Of a stretch of DNA of 64,000 bases, positions 59,218 to 64,000 are shown piece after piece. The DNA is taken from assembly GCA_946480785.1 (NCBI GenBank), contig CAMLLD010000012.1:1-64000 (forward strand), given 5' to 3'. Both the position numbers and the translations under genes were made by a program. Positions within the stretch are counted from its first letter, which is position 1. The number at the start of each line of letters is the position of its first letter. Under the pieces are notes generated by a model. That model did not search any database. It had not been told where the DNA came from and saw only the letters and a list, made by a program, of their open reading frames with translations. Origin of the DNA: an uncultured Blastocatellia bacterium. GTDB taxonomy: Bacteria; Acidobacteriota; Blastocatellia; Pyrinomonadales; Pyrinomonadaceae.

Positions 59218-61728
59218 GTGCGGAGGCTCCACTCACTTTTGCGTCTGGTGCTGGCAAACCTGCTCCTCCTCGTGTGCTGCCAGTTTGTATTTGCGCAGCA
59301 GACGAATCCGGTCGATCGTAAAGTCACGAATCCACTCACCGACACGCCCAACGTCAATCCATTAAATAACGATCAGCCGGTTCAGCGACGACCGCAGAAA
59401 CAAAGCGGCGTGCAAGGCGTCAGCACGGATCAAATCACGGTCGACGCCTCGAAGCAGACTGGCTCGGGTCCGGAAAACGCGCGCGTAGTTGTTTACGAAG
59501 GAAACGTTGACGTGCGCATCGGCACGTATCGTTTGCAGGCTGACAAAGTCACGGTTTACGAAGCGGAGAACCGGGTCGTCGCCGAGGGCAGTGTCGTTTT
59601 CGATCAGGCCGACATGCAGCGCATCACCGGTTCGCGCGCCGAGTGGAACTACCGCACGAAGCTCGGTTACTTCATCAACTCCACCGGCTTCACGAACCAA
59701 ACGCAGGACGGCACGCGCGTTTACTTCACCGCGGATCGCGTGGAGAAAATCAGTCTCGACACAATCGTCGTGACGAACGCGCAAGTGACTGCGTGTGACG
59801 AAGACGTGCCGAAGTGGAGCTTTCACGCGAACAAGGCGAAGATCAAAACCGGCGATCGCGTGCGCGTCTATTCGCCCAAGTTAAAGATCAAAGACATTCC
59901 GGTTTTCTATCTTCCGTACGCTTCCGTGTCGATCAAACCACGCGATCGCGCGTCGGGATTTTTGACGCCGACGTTTGGCGGCTCGGGCGCGAAGGGTTTT
60001 CGTCTCTCCACGGCGTACTATCAAACACTCGGCCGTTCCGCCGACTTCACCTTTCGCAGCGACGTCTACACCTCGCGGGGCTTGGGCATCGGCGGCGACC
60101 TGCGCACGCGCGCGAACTCGCGTTCGTTTCTCAACACTGGTTTCTACGCCGTCAAGGATCGCATCTTTGGACCACACGAAGACGCCGCGCATCCGAACCA
60201 GGGCGGTTCGAGTTTCTACGTCGAGGGTGTGCACTATTTCAAAAACGGTTTCACCGCCGCCGCGGACGTAAACATCACTTCGAACCTCGCGTTTCGCCAG
60301 GTATTCTCCGATAACATTCAGCAGGCGATCTCGCCGGAAGAGACGTCGCAGGTTTTCATCAACAAGGATCACAACGAGTACAGCTTCAACTTTCTCGCGC
60401 GCACTCAGGTGACGTCGTTGACGGACGCGCGCATTCGCATCCGGCAGTTGCCGAGCATCAGCATCGACAAGCGCCCGACGATTCTGAGTTTTCTGGAGAA
60501 GCTGCCGCTCTATTATTCGTTCGAGGGCAGCGCCGACGGCGTGAGCCGCAAGGAAACGGTTGAGGATCAGGTCCAGTTTGCCAACGACGTCGGCGGCCAT
60601 GCGATCATCACGCCGTCGATCGTGCAGCGGCTCGATCTGCATCCGCGCTTCGAATTGCCGTTGAACTTCGCCGGTTGGACCATCACCGCTTCGGGCGCGG
60701 GACGCGTCACGTTCTATTCAAACTCACTCGATCCAACGACACGTGACGTGCTCAGTCAAAACGTGACGCGTTCGTACGGCGAGTTTGAGTTGGACGTGCG
60801 GCCGCCGGCGTTCGCGAAAGACTTTCATCGCGGCGACGGCAGCTTCTGGTTTCGTCACCTGATCGAACCATACGTTATCTATCGCAAGCTTTCGGGCATT
60901 AACAACTTCGATCGCATCATTCGTTTCGACTACATCGACGCGATTGCCGACACGAACGAGATCGAGTTTGGCGTGGCGAACCGTTTCTTCACGCAGCGTT
61001 CGACCGAGAACGTGAGCGACGTGCCGGTGCGAGAAGTTGAAGGACGCGAGCGGCCAATCCTTTCGAGCCAGCCATACGAAGCGCTCACGATAACGATCCG
61101 CGGCAAATACTTTTTCGACCCGTTCTTCGGCGGCGCGCTGATTCCGGGCCAGCGCAACCAGTTTTATCCCATCAACACGCTTTCGGGATTCGTTTACGGC
61201 GGCGTGCCGCGCCGTTTCTCGCCGATCAATATCGACGCGCGTTACCGGCCGCGGCGGCATCTGTTTGCAGACGTGCGCACCGACGTCGACACGCAGGGCG
61301 GCGGTATGCGTTCGCTTTCGACGACGTTTGGCTTGTCGCGCACGTTGATTCAGGTGTTTCAGAGTTTTTATTACACGCGGGCCATCGAGCTCTCGCCCAG
61401 CCTGGCGAAGTTTGCGGATACGCGTGGTTTGGAACCGGGAACGCTGCGTGGCTCGCAGTGGAGCCCGTCGGTGTTTTTGGGGAATCGTGACCGTGGTCTA
61501 TTCGGCGGGGCCTCGTTCTTCTTCGACTTCCAAAAACGTCCCGGCCGCAAGGACAGCTCCCTGATCAACTCAACGATCACAGTCGGCAACGCCTGGGACT
61601 GCTGCGCGGTGACGGCCCAGTTTTCGACCTTCAACGTGGGCCTGCGCAAAGAGAACCGGCTCGTCTTCAGCTTCCGCCTGAACGGCATCGGCACCTTCGG
61701 CACCGAGCAGATCGGTCAGCATCGCTAA
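59218..61728 (+). CDS. lptD: LPS-assembly protein LptD
   Basis: An 836-residue outer membrane protein. GTG start at 59218; residues 1-26 are a signal peptide (LRLVLANLLLLVCCQFVFAQ). Residues about 70-240 form the jellyroll OstA/LptA-like domain (VVYEGNVDVRIGTYRLQADKVTVYEAENRVVAEGSVVF). The C-terminal part is a long beta barrel starting FLTPTFGGSGAKGFRLSTAYYQTLGRSADFTFRSDVYTSRG, with many alternating strands and a final region ending VFSFRLNGIGTFG. Length fits the family. The cysteines of E. coli LptD are not obviously conserved. It inserts LPS at the cell surface with LptE, not seen here. Confidence 0.93.
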   Translation: MRRLHSLLRLVLANLLLLVCCQFVFAQQTNPVDRKVTNPLTDTPNVNPLNNDQPVQRRPQKQSGVQGVSTDQITVDASKQTGSGPENARVVVYEGNVDVRIGTYRLQADKVTVYEAENRVVAEGSVVFDQADMQRITGSRAEWNYRTKLGYFINSTGFTNQTQDGTRVYFTADRVEKISLDTIVVTNAQVTACDEDVPKWSFHANKAKIKTGDRVRVYSPKLKIKDIPVFYLPYASVSIKPRDRASGFLTPTFGGSGAKGFRLSTAYYQTLGRSADFTFRSDVYTSRGLGIGGDLRTRANSRSFLNTGFYAVKDRIFGPHEDAAHPNQGGSSFYVEGVHYFKNGFTAAADVNITSNLAFRQVFSDNIQQAISPEETSQVFINKDHNEYSFNFLARTQVTSLTDARIRIRQLPSISIDKRPTILSFLEKLPLYYSFEGSADGVSRKETVEDQVQFANDVGGHAIITPSIVQRLDLHPRFELPLNFAGWTITASGAGRVTFYSNSLDPTTRDVLSQNVTRSYGEFELDVRPPAFAKDFHRGDGSFWFRHLIEPYVIYRKLSGINNFDRIIRFDYIDAIADTNEIEFGVANRFFTQRSTENVSDVPVREVEGRERPILSSQPYEALTITIRGKYFFDPFFGGALIPGQRNQFYPINTLSGFVYGGVPRRFSPINIDARYRPRRHLFADVRTDVDTQGGGMRSLSTTFGLSRTLIQVFQSFYYTRAIELSPSLAKFADTRGLEPGTLRGSQWSPSVFLGNRDRGLFGGASFFFDFQKRPGRKDSSLINSTITVGNAWDCCAVTAQFSTFNVGLRKENRLVFSFRLNGIGTFGTEQIGQHR

Positions 61729-61933
61729 AAGGTGTACTAAGTCTGGACGGAGTCAGGGCCTTGAAGTTATCATGCTGAGCGGTCGCCCCGTTCGCTCCCC
61801 CGACCTGCCTGGATCAGTTCGGCAAATTTATCTTGCTCAGGCATCCTCGTGAGACTTTGAAGCACCTGAGGGGCTTTGCGCTCCAAAGACAACGTTTACC
61901 TCCCGGTTTGCAAAACATAACAAGGATACGAAG
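61729..61933. promoter_or_regulatory. Intergenic region upstream of the metalloprotease
   Basis: About 205 bases without a credible gene. AAGGAT lies upstream of the next TTG start as ribosome binding site. The sequence contains TTGAAGTTATCATGC, possibly a -35-type element, but no paired -10 was convincing. No terminator hairpin with a T-run follows lptD. Confidence 0.35.
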
Positions 61934-64000
61934 TTGAAATTCACGTTTTTTGCCTCCACTACGCGACGCCTGAAAAATTTTCAACCGACGATTTATCAGC
62001 AGGCCCGGGCGGTCCTGGCCGTGGTCCTGGCGGTCCTGGTCCTGCTTCCTTCGTTAGCTCTGACCGTCTCGGCCCATGCGCCACTGCCCTCGACGAACGA
62101 GCCTGACAACGACTACTTCATGCTCTACGCGAGCCCTAACGGCGACACCGTCTGTCGCGTCGCGAATGCCGCCGAGCGCACGGAGCTCGAGAAGATCACG
62201 CCGAAGAACCTGCGCCAGATCAACCACCTCGGCGAGAAGTCGGTCGGCTTGAGCGGGGAAGTCGACAACGCAGGGACGCACCTCACGATCGTTCTGCGCG
62301 CCACCACGAACCTGCAAAACAATGCGGCGGCCATGGGAGCTTTCACTCGTGCGGCGGCCAACTGGGAAAACATCATCAACTCCCCCGTCACGATCTTTAT
62401 CGACGCTGATTTCGGTCCGGACAATTTCGGACAGGCGTGGCCTTCGGGCGTCCTCGGTTCGACCAGTGCGCCGAGCTCGACTTTCAGTTACTCCTTCGTT
62501 CGCGGCCAACTGGTCGCTGGCGCCACGGCGACGACGAGCGCTGTTTACAATGCCTTGCCGTCGAGCTCCGTCCCGGTTGATACGGGTTCCGGTAGTTCAA
62601 CGAGTCTCTCGGTCTCAGCCACGATTGCTCGCGCGATCGGCCTCTTGAATCCGACGGCGCAGTCGACGGATACCGCTGCCAAGATCGGTTTCAATGGCAC
62701 CGGTAATTTCAATTTCGACTTCGATCGCAGCGACGGCATTACAGGCATCGACTTCGAGTCAGTGGCGACGCACGAGATCGGTCACGCGCTCGGTTTCACG
62801 TCGCGAGCCGGCACCGGCAGCAGCACGCCCGCGATGTGGGATCTTTATCGCTTCCGCACCGGCATGACTGCGGGAGCTTTCACTACCGCGACGCGCGTGA
62901 TGACGATCGGCGGCACGCCGGATCCGCTTCAGTTCTATTTCGCTCCCGGCACGTCGGAGTTGGGACTTTCCAACGGTGGACCAAGTGGCGCTACTGACAA
63001 CGGGGCTGACGGCAATCAGTCGAGCCACTGGAAACAGGCCAGTCTCAACGGTGGCGTGGTCACCGGTTATATCGGGATCATGGATCCGAGAATCCCCTCG
63101 AACAGAGAGAGAGACATAACCAACAACGACATCAACGCCCTCAACGTCCTCGGCTTCAACTCGAATGCTGTTCCTCCTGCTGCGCCGCCTCCCAACGACA
63201 ACTTCGCTTCGGCGCAAGTCGTCAGCGGTTGTTCAGGCTCGGTCAACGGCACGAATGTCGGCGCGACGCGCGAGGCCGGCGAGCCGATCCATTCGCCTGA
63301 TGGAGTAAGCAGCAGTCGTTCAGTTTGGTATCAATGGACTGCATCGTCGAACGGCAGCACCACTATTACGACGAAGGGAAGTGACTTCGACACGGTGCTG
63401 GGCGTCTATGAAGGAACTACGGTCAACGCGCTAACAACAATCGGCAAAGACGATGACGGTGGCGGCCCCGACCACACCAGCACTGTCACTTTCTCAGCAG
63501 TCGCCGGTCACACGTACCGCATCGCAGTGGATGGTTATAACAACGGCGGCTCGGGCGGCGACTTTGGTTCGGTCACGCTCAATTGGACTTCCAATTGCGC
63601 CAACGCCGTCAATCAGATCGACGACGCGACCTTCTTCGTCACGCAGCACTATCACGACTTCCTCAATCGCGATCCGGACGCATCGGGACTCAGCTTCTGG
63701 GTCAACGAGATCACTTCGTGCGGCGCAAACGCAGCGTGTATCGACGTGAAGCGAATCAACGTGTCGGCCGCGTTCTATCTCGCGATTGAATTTCAGGAAA
63801 CCGGCTATCTCGCTTATCGCACGCACAAGGCCGCGTTTGGCAATTTACCCGGCGCGCCCGTGCCGATCGTCTTCACCGATTTCGTGACCGAGTCGGCGCA
63901 GATCGGACAGAACGTGCAGGTCGGCGTCGGCAACTGGCAGGCCCAGTTGGAAGCCAACAAACAGGCGTACATGCTGGCGTTTGTCCAACGCGGAGATTTC
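61934..64000 (+). CDS. Secreted metalloprotease (NF038122-like) with C-terminal DUF4214, partial
   Basis: At least 689 residues, open at the window end. TTG at 61934 begins a signal-anchor-like segment (AVLAVVLAVLVLLPSLAL). The catalytic region has FDRSDGITGIDFESVATHEIGHALGF (H-E-x-x-H-x-x-G-F metzincin site) and GYIGIMDPRIPSNRERDITNNDINALNVLGF, the Met-turn-like end. A beta-sandwich, PPC-like region follows (NDNFASAQVVSGCSGSVNGTN, VWYQWTASSNG, DFDTVLGVYEGT, TYRIAVDGYNNG). The DUF4214 domain then begins (FFVTQHYHDFLNRDPDASGLSFWVNEI) and is cut by the edge. It is likely secreted and surface-attached; the protein family is typical of Acidobacteriota. Confidence 0.85.
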   Translation, partial: MKFTFFASTTRRLKNFQPTIYQQARAVLAVVLAVLVLLPSLALTVSAHAPLPSTNEPDNDYFMLYASPNGDTVCRVANAAERTELEKITPKNLRQINHLGEKSVGLSGEVDNAGTHLTIVLRATTNLQNNAAAMGAFTRAAANWENIINSPVTIFIDADFGPDNFGQAWPSGVLGSTSAPSSTFSYSFVRGQLVAGATATTSAVYNALPSSSVPVDTGSGSSTSLSVSATIARAIGLLNPTAQSTDTAAKIGFNGTGNFNFDFDRSDGITGIDFESVATHEIGHALGFTSRAGTGSSTPAMWDLYRFRTGMTAGAFTTATRVMTIGGTPDPLQFYFAPGTSELGLSNGGPSGATDNGADGNQSSHWKQASLNGGVVTGYIGIMDPRIPSNRERDITNNDINALNVLGFNSNAVPPAAPPPNDNFASAQVVSGCSGSVNGTNVGATREAGEPIHSPDGVSSSRSVWYQWTASSNGSTTITTKGSDFDTVLGVYEGTTVNALTTIGKDDDGGGPDHTSTVTFSAVAGHTYRIAVDGYNNGGSGGDFGSVTLNWTSNCANAVNQIDDATFFVTQHYHDFLNRDPDASGLSFWVNEITSCGANAACIDVKRINVSAAFYLAIEFQETGYLAYRTHKAAFGNLPGAPVPIVFTDFVTESAQIGQNVQVGVGNWQAQLEANKQAYMLAFVQRGDF

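Noticed and set aside
62010..62043. Short GTCCTGG direct repeat near the metalloprotease start
   Set aside because: It encodes the Val/Leu/Ala hydrophobic core of the signal segment, a normal low-complexity stretch.

Overview
The window reads as one piece of a soil-type Acidobacteriota chromosome, probably Blastocatellia. The evidence is the acidobacterial VWFA-related protein (34711-35949), a secreted metalloprotease ending in DUF4214 (61934 to the edge), a complete Gram-negative lipid A/LPS export set (lpxA, lpxD, lpxB, lptD) and moderately high G+C. No rRNA, CRISPR array, phage or transposase was seen. The only RNA gene found is tRNA-Gln(CTG) at 51779-51852. The first ~257 bases do not belong: they encode a protocatechuate dioxygenase fragment with a different codon style, fused abruptly into a truncated M14 peptidase gene. 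This is most simply an assembly chimera.

Layout. 246-8579: truncated M14 carboxypeptidase, OPT transporter, a pilin-like secreted protein, a PilZ protein, a CBM9-like protein, a LOG-like protein and an MFS carrier. 8940-14275: a signalling block with an HD-GYP/GAF/GGDEF c-di-GMP enzyme, a REC-GAF-PAS histidine kinase and an NtrC-type sigma-54 activator. 14272-23557: a tryptophan catabolism locus with tryptophan 2,3-dioxygenase, kynureninase, a benzoate/anthranilate-CoA-ligase-like enzyme, an old-yellow-enzyme reductase, an FAD monooxygenase matching the N-terminal half of anthraniloyl-CoA monooxygenase, acyl-CoA dehydrogenase, an enoyl-CoA hydratase-fold protein and RidA. 23567-31609: the same minus-strand run continues with a cysteine-less TlpA-like protein, a MocA-like cytidylyltransferase, a three-subunit 4-hydroxybenzoyl-CoA-reductase-like molybdoenzyme with a BrnT-type toxin pair between two of its subunits, then panC, panB and folK.

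31652-40332: an orphan ABC-2 type permease, an AlbA_2/RecG-like ATP-binding protein, the VWFA protein, a LecA-like secreted protein, a GH18-like protein, an amidohydrolase and an M20 dipeptidase. 40358-50660: an eight-gene minus-strand cluster of mostly unrecognised proteins, several sharing a short acidic-aromatic N-terminal motif (FELE, EWE). One carries twelve YNPE repeats, one has an HExxH site, one fuses OmpA-like and LAS-peptidase-like domains, and one is a serine hydrolase. A LuxR-type regulator lies divergently at its head. This is the best candidate for an undescribed system. 50936-64000: small secreted proteins, the tRNA, an M15 carboxypeptidase, an orphan HisKA domain, a COG1964-like radical SAM enzyme, the lipid A genes and the metalloprotease running off the edge.

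How the genes may work together. TDO and kynureninase can make anthranilate from tryptophan; the ligase would activate it to anthraniloyl-CoA; the FAD enzyme and the OYE could hydroxylate and reduce the ring; RidA, the dehydrogenase and the hydratase-fold protein suit removal of the enamine nitrogen and beta-oxidation-like steps. Two genome-scale signals stand out. The palindrome TGGNCCA is counted by eye about 80 times against about 20 expected from composition, and five of seven convergent gene pairs overlap at their 3' ends.
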